From Dolomedes plantarius (taxonomy: Eukaryota; Arthropoda; Arachnida; Araneae; Dolomedidae): 64,000 bases of DNA. Both the position numbers and the translations under genes were made by a program. This document shows, one piece after another, positions 35,987-47,544 of this stretch (position 1 is the first letter of the stretch; every line of letters starts with the position of its first letter). The stretch spans positions 164,757,629 through 164,821,628 of the forward strand of contig OU015499.1 in NCBI GenBank assembly GCA_907164885.2, given 5' to 3'. The notes below the pieces were generated by a model. That model made no database searches and had not been told where the DNA came from. It worked only from the letters and a program-made list of their open reading frames with translations.

Positions 35987-37690
35987 ACGTCTGTGAAGTT
36001 GGCCCCCCGACATTGAGATATCCAAATTTTGAAAACGGCATTCGTTTCAGCGTCGTTTCAGCGTGTTTGAGCGCCATTTTTAAAAGAGTTATGAGCATTT
36101 CATTTTTTGGCGGGAAAAACACCTAGCCCGCCCCCCCCCCCCCCCGACATTGAGATATTCAAATTTTGAAAACGGCATTCGTTTGAGCGTGTTTGAGAGC
36201 CAAAAATTTTCGTTTGTGCCATTTTTAAAAGAGTTATGAGCATTTCATTTTTTGGCGGGAAAACACCTAGCCCCCCCCCCCCCCCCGACATTGAGATATT
36301 CAAATTTTGAAAACGGCATTCGTTTGAGCGTCGTTTGAGCTTGTTTGAGCGCCAAAAATTTTCGTTTGAGCACCATTTTTAAAAGAGTTATGAGCATTTC
36401 ATTTTTTGGCGGGAAAAACACCTAGCCCCACCCCCCCCCCCCCGACATTGAGATATTCATATTTTGAAAACGGCATTCGTTTGAGCGTCGTTTGAGCGTC
36501 AAAAATTTTCGTTTGAGCACCATTTTTAAAAGAGTTATGAGCATTTCATTTTTTGGCGGGAAAAACACCTAGCCCCCCCCCCCCCCCCCCGACATTGAGA
36601 TATTCAAATTTTGAAAACGGCATTCGTTTGAGCGTCGTTTGGGCGTGTTTGAGCGCCAAAAATTTTCGTTTGAGCGCCATATTTAAAAGAATTATGAGCA
36701 TGTCATTTTTTGGCGGGAAAACACCTAGCCCCCCCCCCCCCCCCCCGACATTGAGATATTCAAATTTTGAAAACTGCATTCGTTTGAGCGTCGTTTGAGC
36801 GTGTTTGAGCGCCAAAAATTTTCGTTTGAGGGCCATTTTTAAAAGAGTTATGAGCATTTCATTTTTTGGCGGGGAAAGCACCTAGCCCCCCCCCCCCGAC
36901 AACATTGAGATATTCAAATTTTGAAAACGGCATTCGTTTGAGCGTGTTTGAGTGCCAAAAATTTCGTTTGAGCGCCATTTATAAAAGAGTTATGAGCATT
37001 TCATTTTTTAGCGGGAAAAACTGAGCGACAGGAAATTTCGTGTCGGCGAAATGGCGAAAAAAAAAGGGGGGGGGGAGGAAATTTGGTGTCGGAGAAACGG
37101 AAGGGATACCTCCAAATATGGCGGGTCCCATGGATAAGACATTGATAGAGGCACCAAAATGAGAAAAGATACGAAATACGAAAAACAGTAAAAATAATAC
37201 AGAGTAAAAATACGAAATTATCAACAAATAACGACAAAATATAATAGTAACTAATAATAGCAAATAGTTTCAAACTAGTTGATATAGTTTAGGCCTCAGA
37301 CAACAGTGTTTAATGCATTTATGAAATTTTTCAATACATTCAAAAATCCATTGATTCGTTCTTAATATTTCTTATACTTTAAAAAAGATGAACTTGAAAG
37401 AAAGTTTTCGTATCTCTGTCCTGTATATATTTACTTACCTTTTTCTTTTTTCCTATATATACCTGAAACTAAATACCCGTGCTTCACAACGGAATACATT
37501 ACTACCACCAAACATGTAATCGGGTTCCATTAATTTAAGTTAACTTCAGTAGTAAAGTGTTGTCATTTCTTTTGAGGAGTTAACCCTATAATTTAATGAC
37601 GATCCAACATTAAATAAGGGTTTTTAGATTTATATTTATTTCTTAATTTTGGGGGCCTTATGACCCTTCTGGATTTTTTAGCTTTCTTAG
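35987..37690 (+). repeat. Left inverted arm of the foldback element
   Basis: In order it holds: the tip, about seven tandem units (to about 37020), a GCGACAGGAAATTTCGTGTCGG segment, and a unique part matching the right arm in reverse. The inner border is at GTACCTAGGGCC near 37692, mirrored by GGCCCTAGGTAC near 39581. Further diverged tandem units follow to about 37900 without a mirror. Confidence 0.75.
36009..37010 (+). repeat. Tandem array of about 150-bp units with poly-C tracts
   Basis: Units start with GACATTGAGATATTCAAA at about 36009, 36147, 36287, 36444, 36591, 36747 and 36898, so the spacing is 138-157. Each continues through ACGGCATTCGTTTGAGCG, CCAAAAATTTTCG, AAGAGTTATGAGCATTTC and TTTTTTGGCGGGAAAA, then CACCTAG and a run of about 8-20 C. 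Proline-repeat frames over it are artefacts of the C runs. Confidence 0.85.
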
Positions 37691-38059
37691 TACCTAGGGC
37701 CTAAGAGATATTCAAATTTTGAGAACGGCATTCGTTTGAGCGTGTTTGAGCGCCAAAAATTTTCGTTTGAGTGCCATTTGTAAAAGAGTTATGAACATTT
37801 TATTTTTTAGCGGCAAAAACTCCTAGCCCCCCCCCCCTTCCCCCCAACATTGAGATATTCTATTTTTGAAAACGGCATTCGTTTGAGCGTGTTTGAGCTA
37901 TATTTGCTATCAGCATAATCTTAAAGTTGGAAACGTTTTGACGATCAACTAACTATTGGAACCTTTTGTTTTTAATTACCTGACTTCAATGTGGAATATT
38001 ACAATTACCATATTTAACTTTTTACGATAATTGATGATATGCAACTTATGCAAACTCTG

Positions 38060-38500
38060 AATAATTCTATTATAATGTTAATCTTTTTCTCCGTTCTATA
38101 CGAGAAACAAAACATTTTATTTATTGTATATTATAATTCTGAAATTGGGATTCTTAATGCAGTCATATTTTATTGTAGTATTCAAGTGTGCATCAAGTTT
38201 TATACTAAATTTTTGTACATACATATTTTGAGTGTCAGCAATCACAGTTTTATTTTTCTAATCATTTATGTACGTATCTATTAATAATCATATTAAAATG
38301 TTAATCTTTTGCTCCGTTCTATACGAGAAACAAAACATTTTATTTATTGTATATTATAATTCTGAAATTGAGATTTCTAATGTAGTCATATTTATTGCAG
38401 TATTCATGTGTGCATCAAGTTTTATACTTCATTTTTGTACATACATATTTTGAGTGTCACGGCAATCACAGTTTTATTTTTCTAATCATCTATGTGCGTA
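38060..38500. repeat. Two-unit direct repeat in the foldback core
   Basis: ATGTTAATCTTTTTCTCCG at 38076 and ATGTTAATCTTTTGCTCCG at 38298 begin copies of about 220 bp that share CGAGAAACAAAACATTTTAT and the end TTTTGTACATACATATTTTG. No coding function is seen. Confidence 0.6.
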
Positions 38501-39574
38501 TAGCTCTTTCATAATGTGTTTATAACATAGAGATGGTTACGATTATTGTTTTTGTGTTTTAAGCAAACTTATTTAAGTATATATATATATATATTCAGAA
38601 TTGGTTATGAGGAATTTTGTAAATTGATGCATTTCAGCACTGCTGATAGTCAGTCCTTTTTGTTCAAAAGTGGCTAATTTATTTTACATTAATCATCTTC
38701 GATCTTAAATTGTAATATTTTTATATTTATATATTTTAGGTAAATAAAGTTAATATTTTGATATTTGTATAGTTTAGATTCATAAATCTAATAGTTCGAT
38801 ATTTATATGTATCGAAGGAAAAAATATAATAAAATCCAAAATATACCATACGATTTCTGGTCAAACATTGTATAAGATAACTATGTGAGTGCAATCAGTT
38901 GCTAAATAAAAATAGTCGATATAAGAAAAGAAATGTATTCAACAGAATATTGCGATAAACTTACCGGCGTTTATATAGTGTTTAGAAGAGGTAGAGTTAA
39001 CTAGACGTCACTGGCACTACATTTATGGTCTGGAAGACAGTTTGACATATCTTTCCTCATTAAAATAATCTTTTCTTTTACATATTTACATTAATTGTGT
39101 TACAGTGTTAGAAAATTGTAAAAGTTCAAATTATGAAAGTGCATCAAGCAATTGCATTATGTAGTTGAAAATCATTTACAGCTGACAGAATTCTTGCCGT
39201 AATTTTACTGCTCCTATATTTTTCTTGATGTATTTATTGGAATTTGAAGATTTAAAAAGTCCTTGGGTAGCGTTTTTCATTCTCTATAAAAGAAATACTT
39301 TTAGCCCGGACACCCTGTATATAAAATCCAAATACCACTCACTCACTGATCACCGTATCTCTCGAACCATGAGTTCTAGGAAGTTGAAATTTTGTATAGT
39401 GGATGCACTTCCGCTCTCCCTAACAATAACATTTAAGAAATATATTTTTTTTAAATCTACACTTTTAATATGTGAAAAGGGACTTAAACCCTCAAAATTA
39501 AACACGGACTGACTGATCACTGTATCTCTGGAACCATAAGACCTAAGAAGCTGAAATTTTGCATAGTGGCTCAT

Positions 39575-40688
39575 CTAAGGCCCTAGGTACTAAGAAAGCT
39601 AAAAAATCCAGAAGGGTCATAAGGCCCCCAAATTTAAGAAATAAATATAAATCTAAAAACCCTTATTTAATGTTGGATCGTTATTAAATTATAGGGTTAA
39701 CTCCTTAAAGAAATGACAACACTTTACTACTGAAGTTAATTTAAATTAATGGAACCCGATTACATGATTGGTGGTAGTAATGTATTCCGTAGTGAAGCAC
39801 GGGTATTTAGTTTCAGGTATATATAGGAAAAAAGAAAAAGGTAAGTAAATATATACAGGACAGAGATACGAAAACTTTCTTTCAAGTTTCAATGGATTTT
39901 TGAATGTATTGAAAAATTGGTACATCAATGCATTAAACACTGTTGTCTGAGGCCTAAACTATATCAACTACTTTGAAACTAATTGCCATTATTAGTTACT
40001 ATTATATTTTATCGTTATGTGTTGATAATTTCGTATTTTTACTCTGCCTTATTTTGGCGCCTCTTTCAAATCCTTTCATGGCCTCTTTCAAATCCATGAG
40101 ACCCGCCCTATTTGGAGGTGTCCCTTCCGTTTCGCCGACACCAAATTTCCTCCCTCCCCCTTTTTTCGCCATTTCGCCGACACGAAATTTCCTGCCTCTC
40201 TGTTTTTCCCGTTCTCTGAATATCTCAATGTCGGAAGGGGGGAGGGGGGGGAGGTGTTTTTCCCGCTAAAAAATGAAATGCTCATAACTCTTTTACAAAT
40301 GGTGCTCAAACGAAAAATTTTGGCGCTCAAACACGCTCAAAAGAATGCCGTTTTCAAAATTTGAATATCTCAATGTCGGAGGGGGGGGGGGGGAGGTGTT
40401 TTCACGCCAAAAAATGAAATGCTCATAACTCTTTTAAAAATGGTGCTCAAACGAAAATTTTTGGCGCTCAAACACGCTCAAACGACGCTCAAAAGAATGC
40501 CGTTTTCAAAATTTGAATATCTCAATGTCGGAGGGGGGGGGAGGTGTTTTCACGCCAAAAAATGAAATGCTCATAACTCTTTTAAAAATGGTGCTCAAAC
40601 GAAAATTTTTGGCGCTCAAACACGCTCAAACGAATGCCGATTTCAAATTTTGAATATCTCAATGTCGGGGGGCCAACTTCACAGACGT
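39575..40688 (-). repeat. Right inverted arm of the foldback element
   Basis: This mirrors the left arm but is shorter, with only three to four tandem units (40215-40660) and G tracts where the left arm has C tracts. The arms therefore differ in unit number. Confidence 0.75.
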
Positions 40689-40697
40689 CCCATTACA
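40689..40697. repeat. 9-bp target-site duplication, right copy
   Basis: CCCATTACA directly follows the element end, then GATAATGCTC as in the empty site. Confidence 0.85.
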
Positions 40698-41085
40698 GAT
40701 AATGCTCGTTCTGCTTCCACCGAAGTTGGTCGAATTGTTGTTAAAGAGATGAAAAGTGTATCTAGCATTTAAGGTCGGCTTTTTGTTGCCCGAAACAACT
40801 CAATTTCTGTTCCTATGATATATGAACCAGATTTTGATTTTTTATGATTTTCATTATTAGGCCGTCTGCACACGGAGCAAAAGAAACTGATAACTGACTC
40901 CAATCACAAACCAGTCCGTGATGAGTCGTAACCTACGAAATTGAATGGAGCCACGCAAACGGCGCAACTGGTTACAAACCCGTCAACGCGTTGCTGAAAA
41001 CGTCTGCGTTGTTTTGTGACCATTATACTTACTAAAGGCAGAAAAAAAAAGATTCCTAAAAAGCTATAAAGTAAATATGGAATGA

Positions 41086-41121
<36 letters not shown>

Positions 41122-41141
41122 AATGCTAGGTGCATAAACTA

Positions 41142-42517
41142 CACTCATGGACAAAAAAATTAGCGCACCAAGAAATAATTGCGGGATCGTAACGAAACTT
41201 GCAATGAAGGTACATGTCGGGGAGATATACAAATGATTAGAAATGCAGCGTGATTGCGCATTACGTATAGCCGGTAGAGGGCGTTAAACATCGTACTCTG
41301 TGGAGTATAAAACAGGTAAACAAAGCTTGTTTGAGTGTGCTGAATCATTTACAAAGGAAGAGCTGAGATAGACATGCCATTACGCCGTGTTCGAAGACAA
41401 TATAAGCAGTTGTCGCAGTTTGAGAGCGGGAGAATCGTCGGGATGATGGAAGCTGGGTGGTCAACTAGGCTAGTAGCTCGTCAATTAAGCCGCTCTGATT
41501 GTGTTGTGAGGAGGTGTTGGGACCAGTGGACCCGAGAGATGTCATGTACACGAAGACCAGGCTCAGGACGCCCTCGACAGACCAATCGTCGAGAAGACCG
41601 CCACATCGTAAGAAATGCACGCGTACAGCCAACTGCTTCATCGGCCGCCATCCAGGCACAGGTAGCACCTTCACTAGGGGCCTCTGTGTCTTCTCGAACC
41701 ATATGAAAGCGCCTGGCTGAAGGACAGTTGGTATCGTGGCGCCTATTACGCCCATATTTTGCCGCGCACGAGGAAACTGGACTGCAGCGGAATGGAACCA
41801 GGTCGCCTTTAGCGACGAATCCAGATTCAATCTCGGCAGTGATGACAATCGTGTTCGTGTGTGGAGAGCCCGTGGTGAACGCTTCAATCCTGCCTTTGCT
41901 GTACAGCGACACATCGCTCCCACAGCTGGTGTGATGGTATGGGGTGCCATTGCCTACAATACACGGTCACCCCTAGTATTGTTCCGTGGCACCATGACAG
42001 CCCAGCGGTATGTTCATGAAATCCTGCAACCACATGTGTTGCCACTCATGCAACGGCTCCCAGGAGCCATTTTTCAACAAGACAATGCTCGGCCTCATAC
42101 GGCAAGGGTGTCACAAGACTGTCTCCGCACTGTTACTACCCTTCCTTTGATTGCCCGATCCCCAGATTTGTCTCCAATCAAGCATATCTGGGATCATTTG
42201 GGACGACGAGTTGGGTATCCTACGAGTTTGAACGAACTAGAGGCAAGGTTACAGCAAATATGGAACGAAATGTCTCAAGACATCATACAGAACTTGTATG
42301 ACTCAATGCCCGATTGTATCGCATCGTGCAATCGCGCTAGAGGGGGTCCAACGGAGTATTAACTCCTCCGATCTTTTGCCTTTTTCTCTGAAATAAATTA
42401 TCCTTTTTCTTTGATTTTCTTATCATTTACTTATATCTAAGTAGTCATTACGTATGTAAAATTTCGTTTCATTTTGACGACTCCTTCTTGGTGCGCTAAT
42501 TTTTTTGTCCATGAGTG
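41142..42517 (+). mobile_element. Tc1-like transposon C (family with CACTCATGGACAAAAAAATT ends)
   Basis: Inverted termini start CACTCATGGACAAAAAAATT and continue TAGCGCACCAAGAA, with TA on both sides. It is 1376 bp long and contains a plus-strand transposase. It sits in the TA/TG run at the end of hAT relic copy 2. Confidence 0.9.
41374..42361 (+). pseudogene. Tc1-like transposase, broken, catalytic Glu replaced
   Basis: It starts with MPLRRVRRQYKQLSQFE and a helix-turn-helix (STRLVARQLSRSDCVVRRCW). A TGA near 41704 and a deletion of about 45 bases just after it, compared with the sister copy at 58036-59440, break the frame. The remainder holds FSDESRF (first Asp), FQQDNARPHTAR (second Asp) and SPDLSPIKHIWD, where the expected Glu of the DD34E triad is Lys. 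It ends GGPTEY. The element cannot encode an active enzyme. Confidence 0.85.
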
Positions 42518-42864
42518 TATATTTAATTATATTAATTAGCGTTAAACGGTTATTTTCTTTTATAGATCCTAGCGTGGTTTCCAATTCAGGAAGTAGATTG
42601 TTTTTCACAGCGGAGAGTTCATGGTCATCGATAATTAGTTGCTCCCACGCGCTCAGAAGTTCTTCAAGAAAGGTACAGGCGGGAGGCGCCGGACTATGAA
42701 ATCATCCGATGACGCAACGGTCACGAGGTGTTTTTAGCATGCGAAAAGTGCAGCGCGGTTCCGGATAACAAAGCATCACATTAGGGACATTTTCTGGAGA
42801 GATAGGAGGCGCGTCTGTCGGATGGGCTTCAGAGATGATTGGAAATGGCGATGCAGCTGGGTTG
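42518..42864. other. No gene recognised
   Basis: Short GC-richer stretch with overlapping open frames on both strands and no recognisable domain. Confidence 0.3.
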
Positions 42865-43010
42865 AGGAGACTTTTTTAATAAGGTTGAGATATAAAGTTG
42901 TTTAAATGTTACTTAAGCATTAGTTCTTTCACCGGCCTATTGTTTAATGACTGCCATTAAATATTATTTAGGTAAAAGGGTATGCGGCGAAGGGCCGTGA
43001 CATATATATA
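42865..43010 (-). mobile_element. Helitron-like Hel-3, fragment adjoining block B
   Basis: It matches the distal part of the Hel-3 copies at 50746 and 57443, with shared words such as GAGATATAAAGTTG and CCTATTGTTTAATGACTGCC. As in blocks C and D it directly precedes the zinc-finger block, so it belongs to the duplicated unit. Confidence 0.55.
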
Positions 43011-43051
43011 TATATTGTTTAATGACATATATATATATATATATATATATA

Positions 43052-43147
43052 CAGTGGAATCTCGATAGATCGTTTTCGGATCCATCGTTTTCCCGCATTT
43101 ATCGTTCATTTCAATCGGTCCCTTAAAAAACGATAGATCGAGATACC

Positions 43148-43149
<2 letters not shown>
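43052..43149. mobile_element. Short pogo/Tigger-like MITE
   Basis: CAGTGGAATCTCGATAGATCG and, inverted, CGATAGATCGAGATACCAC enclose about 98 bases inside a TA repeat. The CAGTGG start and TA flanks fit pogo/Tigger-type ends. The last bases of the right end are changed. Confidence 0.55.
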
Positions 43150-43179
<30 letters not shown>

Positions 43180-43337
43180 AAAAGCACCTGCCTGACAATC
43201 AGTGTTAGTGTCTCGTGCCGCACATAAAAGCTTGGCAGGCCGCAATTCGAGTACCCCTGGATTAGAAAAATGCATATACAGTGATAACTTCTCTATAAAG
43301 GCCCAATTTTGTTCAGTACGAATTCAAGACGATTTCG

Positions 43338-43343
43338 TTTATT
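43338..43343 (-). promoter_or_regulatory. Conserved polyadenylation signal AATAAA (block B)
   Basis: Same position relative to the gene end and same flank as in the other blocks. Confidence 0.45.
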
Positions 43344-43731
43344 CAACTTGACACACAACACATACACAAAATATAATATAAAAATAATTTCCACACAGAC
43401 GCAGCTCTGTGGTAGTCTAGCCTACTTGCTAAAGAGTATTTCAGTCTCACGGAGGATCTCCACAGAAAGCCTTCGCAACGTCTCCAGCCTAACTCGCTGA
43501 TTGTGCTACCTCAGGTCTTTTCCAAACTACAACAGACCCTTCCTCTTGCCTTGGCCTAAAACAACTTTCGGGGATCCCACCTGTCACCTAGGTCAACCAC
43601 TGTGATAACCTGGAATCGCTGCCTGGGGAAGGCACTTTCACGAATCAAAAAGAAGTAAGTGGTAGCCGCTTTTTCACAATTGTACTATGTGGATGGCACC
43701 TATTGTTCATCACTCTTTCTACAACGTAGTA

Positions 43732-44703
43732 TCAGACGAAAGGCAGGCGGAGGGTTTTTTCTCCGGTGTGGATGTCCATGTGCATATTCTTCTCGCACAC
43801 GTCTCGGGAAACAGGCATCTCCGTATGGTTGGAGAGGTGGTTCTTGTAAGTGTACAGGTGGGAAAATGCTTTAGCGCATATCTCGCAGACGAAAGGTTTC
43901 TCTCCAGTGTGGGTGCGCATGTGTACCTTAAGTGTCTCATTCCGGGTGAACCCTTTCTGGCAGACATCGCAGACGAAAGGTTTCTCTCCGGTGTGGGTGC
44001 GAAAGTGTACCTTCAGGTACTCATGCCGGGCGAACCATCTCTGGCAGACATCGCAGCTGAAAGGTTTCTCTCCCGTGTGGGTCCGCAAGTGTTCCTTCAG
44101 GTACACATGCTGGGTGAACCCTTTCTGGCAGACATCGCAGACGAAAGGTTTCTCTCCGGTGTGGGTGCGCAAGTTTTCCTTCAGGCACTCACGCCGGGCG
44201 AACCCTCTCTGGCAGACATCGCAGACGAAAGGTTTCTCTTCCGTGTGGGTGCGCAAGTGTTCCATCAGGTACACATGCTGGGTGAACCCTTTCTGGCAGA
44301 CATCGCAGACGAAAGGTTTCTCTCCCGTGTGGGTGTGTATGTGTACCTTCAGTTTCTCATGCTGGGCGAACCCTCTCTGGCAGACGCCGCAGACGTGAGG
44401 TTTTTCTCCTGTGTGGGTGCGCATGTGTCTGTTGAGAGCACTCTTTACAGAAAATCCTTTATTGCAAAAATTGCACAAAAAGGGCTTTTCTCCTGTATAT
44501 TCGTGGGCAAGACTGTTTAGATGAATTGATTGAGTGGAGAGGTTTTCGCACTCGGAAAATTTCTCTACGTGCTGAGAGTGGAGGTGTTCTTCAGTGGCGT
44601 CAGTTCCATGTGAAACGCACGAATCACCGACAGTAGATCTTTCTTCGGCTTCGTCGTGGTGGTACTCCAGGGAAGAATGACTTGCGCCTGAAACACTAGT
44701 TGG
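43732..44703 (-). pseudogene. C2H2 zinc-finger gene copy 2, 8 fingers, start frameshifted
   Basis: The finger array is open through eight C2H2 units plus a degenerate one. Unit 4 reads LKENLRTH, so its first zinc-binding His is Asn. Upstream, the sequence matching the intact copy's start (ATG at about 44708-44710) lacks 25 bases near 44693, which puts the ATG out of frame with the fingers. The finger frame stays open upstream but has no ATG. One extra T near 43755 changes the C-terminus to TLRLPFV. It may be a pseudogene, or the finger array may be expressed from a different first exon. Finger choice differs from copy 1: four of its units are absent here. Confidence 0.7.
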
Positions 44704-44962
44704 CCTTCCATGACCAAATGGGAAAGTTAAGGTGCATAAAACACGAATACGGTAACGTACCCTAATCCAATTTAATTATGTTTATTACCATAATTCTGAT
44801 TAGTATACCTTTTGAAACACGATACTTGAAGCGACAGATGGATACAAAAGATTTATTTCCTATGATGAGAATCTCACATGAATGGTCAGTTCAGAAAGGT
44901 AAGTCAAAATGAAATCTTCCGGCCACGAAGGTCAGTAATTCGTGCTAAAATTTTTTATCATC

Positions 44963-45467
44963 ACTGCCGAGTCATCACTGCCGAGTTTGAATCTGGATTC
45001 GTCGCTAAAGACGACCTGGTTCCATTCCGCTGCAGTCCAGTTTGCTCGTGCGCGGCAAAACTCCAAACGGAGGCGTCGATGGGTGGGCGTCAAGGGCAGC
45101 ACACGTAATGGGCGCCGCGATACCAACTGTCCTTCAGCCAGGCGCCTTCGTATGGTCCGAGAAGACACAGAGGCCCCTAGTGAAGGTGCTACCTGTGCCT
45201 GGATGGCGGCCGATGAAGCATTTGGCTGTACGCGTGCATTTCTTACGATGTGGCGGTCTTCTCGACGACTGGTCTGTCGAGAGCGTCCTGAGCCTGGTCT
45301 TCGTGTACATGACATCTCTCGGGTCCACTGGTCCCAACACCTCCTCACAACACAATCAGAGCGGCCTAATTGACGAGCTAATTAGGCTCAACATGTACCT
45401 TCATTGCAAGTTTCGTTACGATCCCGCAATTATTTCTTGGTGCGCTAATTTTTTTGTCCATGAGTGT
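44963..45467 (-). mobile_element. Tc1-like transposon D, truncated (same family as C and E)
   Basis: The high end has the complete terminus (CACTCATGGACAAAAAAATT read inward from 45467, then TA). The low end stops after the first catalytic motif (FSDESRFKLGSDD) and runs into block B flank. The N-terminal coding start is also lost by an internal deletion near 45385. The middle of the transposase (RCWDQWTREMSCTRRPG to CRARANWTAAEWNQ) is open and gives the unbroken version of the region deleted in copy C. Confidence 0.8.
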
Positions 45468-45472
45468 ATATA

Positions 45473-45568
45473 CTAGTTCAAAACCCGCACTTCGCTACGG
45501 AGTACATTCAAATTAAATGCAATTGTCAATGTATGCAATTAATGCCAAATAAATAAATAAATAAATAA

Positions 45569-45634
<66 letters not shown>

Positions 45635-46187
45635 AATACGACGATCAATGTAAACAATTGATGTAAAAAAAATATATATATTTATAAAAAAATCGTAAGG
45701 GAAATTTTTATAGACAAAATAATGTCCAATCGTCTGCCGCATTAGCAAGGAAATAATATTTTTTTTGTCTGTTTCATTGTTATGCACGAGACGATTAATT
45801 TATTTAAAGTACAAGAAAAAGAAATGACGTGATCAGCCTTTAATAAATTCAATTCCAAAAATGAATCTTTAAAAATTCACCAAAAATCAGAAAATGGAGA
45901 TAAAGATTCGAAAAAGACTTCATTTTAAAGGAATTTTCAGGATCTTTCTCTTGATATAAATTTTATAACCCTCACATTATTATTTTAAATGCAAACTTAA
46001 AAAAAGTTACTAAAACAGCTTAAAAGTTTAATTTTAAAAAATCTAAGAATTTTTCAAAAATCTCTCTTAGAGCACCCCTACACCATAAGAAGAATCGACA
46101 TGCAAATTTTCAGCCCTTTAGGTCCAGCGGTTTGGTCTGTGCGATGTATGTCAGTTAGTCAGTCAGTTACGGAACTGTTATATATGA
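45473..46187 (-). mobile_element. Helitron Hel-1 copy g, both ends present
   Basis: The 3' end is CTCCGTAGCGAAGTGCGGG then TTTTGAACTAG at 45473. The 5' end is a degenerate TCATATATAACAG near 46187. It is non-coding and contains a long (TA)n run at about 45576-45632. Confidence 0.65.
45576..45632. repeat. (TA)n microsatellite in Hel-1 copy g
   Basis: TAAA repeats followed by a pure TA run. The same position is TA-rich in other Hel-1 copies, so the microsatellite is part of the family. Confidence 0.85.
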
Positions 46188-47544
46188 TGTTAGTGATTCT
46201 CATGTAATTCTTTCTATGCTCTGTGGCTGTGGTATTGATAATATGTTGTGTTAAAAGTTTAGTTAACTTTGTAAGCAACTGTTAATCTTTCATTAATAAT
46301 AAGCAAACTAATTATGTTAAAAATTGTAAGAAAAAATTATAAATAAAAAATAATAAAAAAATTTTAACACTTATTTAAATACTGTTATAGTTTTTATTAT
46401 AAGTGTACAAAAAAATTTATAAAATATAAAAATGAATAAAAAAATTGTAAAATGTCTAAAACTATTTATAAAAAATTGTAAAATTTGGTAGATGTCTGGG
46501 TTTAATTTATGCCTTGTTGTAACATGACATGCTGTTGATGAATGACACTTGGTTTAAGTAAATAATTTAATTAATCTTAGCCTTATCTTTAGTAATTTGG
46601 TTTTGCTATTTATTATTGCATTTGTTGTGGGACTGATGTGTTTTGCCTGAACTTTAGTTAGCCCTTTTTCTATTATATGGCACAGGAGATTCTTTTGTTT
46701 AATTTGGTTTAAACTAGTTATGTAATTAGTTTACTCAAGATTTTAATCATCATGATCTTTTATTGAATTGTAAATAGTAATTTGTTAATAGTATATTGTG
46801 TATTGGTTTATAAATTAATTATATTTCTAAAATTACAACTTATATTCTATTGATTTGAATAGTATTTGTAATGTATAATCTAAATTACTTAATCAAGAAT
46901 AATAATTTGATAAATATTGTTATGTATAATTGACATTTTAATCTATAATACTTATATAACATTATCTTCTAATGTATTGTAATATGGTTAATACATGAAT
47001 TATAATACTCTAAAATAATTCAACATATAATCTATAGTTATGTATATTGGTGTTAACATTTTATTTTACTCAAGATTTACAACATTATATACTATTGTTT
47101 TTTTAGCTAATTATTTATTATATAATGTTTATTAGACATCTTATTGATTTGTTTATTGGTTGATAATGTATATTTTACTCATGAATAACTACATATTAAT
47201 TTATAGATATGTTTATGAGTTTAACATTTAATCGAGATTAATTTTTCCACTTTATCTTCTATTGATTCATTTTTAATTATTATTTTACTTATGTATATCA
47301 TCATATTATTTTATTGAATTGTTAATATTATTTGTGTACTGTAAATAGGTAAAATCATTAATTATTTTAAGCATGTTAAAAATTAACTTTCTAAGAATAG
47401 TTAATAACATTATTAGTGTTTAAAATAATATTAATCAAAATAAACTACTATTGTTTAGTTTTAGTTGTTACATAAATTGTTCTATTCTCTTAAGCTTTTT
47501 ACTAAGCTAATATGTAGGTACAATTGAACCTATACTTTCTTAAT
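46188..47544. other. No gene; possible 5' region of the Penelope-like element
   Basis: Very AT-rich, with stops in all frames. It leads directly into the nuclease frame and may contain the element's promoter or 5' untranslated region, but I cannot place its border. Confidence 0.3.

Larger units (their letters stand above)
35987..40688. mobile_element. Foldback element, 4.7 kb, with poly-C tandem arms
   Basis: Both outer ends read ACGTCTGTGAAGTTGGCC inward, and the inverted similarity extends for more than 1 kb on each side. The arms contain tandem units and a non-repetitive inner part. The core (about 37.7-39.6 kb) is AT-rich with no recognised transposase. A 9-bp duplication (CCCATTACA) flanks it. 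Long inverted repeats built of tandem units plus a 9-bp duplication are the hallmarks of Foldback elements, which are non-autonomous relatives of MULE-type transposons. The family itself is not one I can name. Confidence 0.8.
35878..41090 (-). repeat. hAT-derived relic, copy 2, split by the foldback element
   Basis: The sequences 35878-35986 and 40689-41090 are together collinear with 421-930, with only scattered substitutions and small indels. This shows that 35987-40688 is a later insertion. Confidence 0.8.
43175..44962 (-). repeat. Zinc-finger duplication block B
   Basis: It has the same layout as block A, but about 430 bases are deleted between AATTCAAGAC and GTTTATTCAACTTG (near 43325-43337), which removes the palindromic segment. 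The upstream flank is cut at about 44962 by a Tc1-like fragment. Confidence 0.85.

Noticed and set aside
36100..36881. Open frames with GGGGG or PPPPPP runs on both strands
   Set aside because: They arise from poly-C tracts in the tandem units of the foldback arms.
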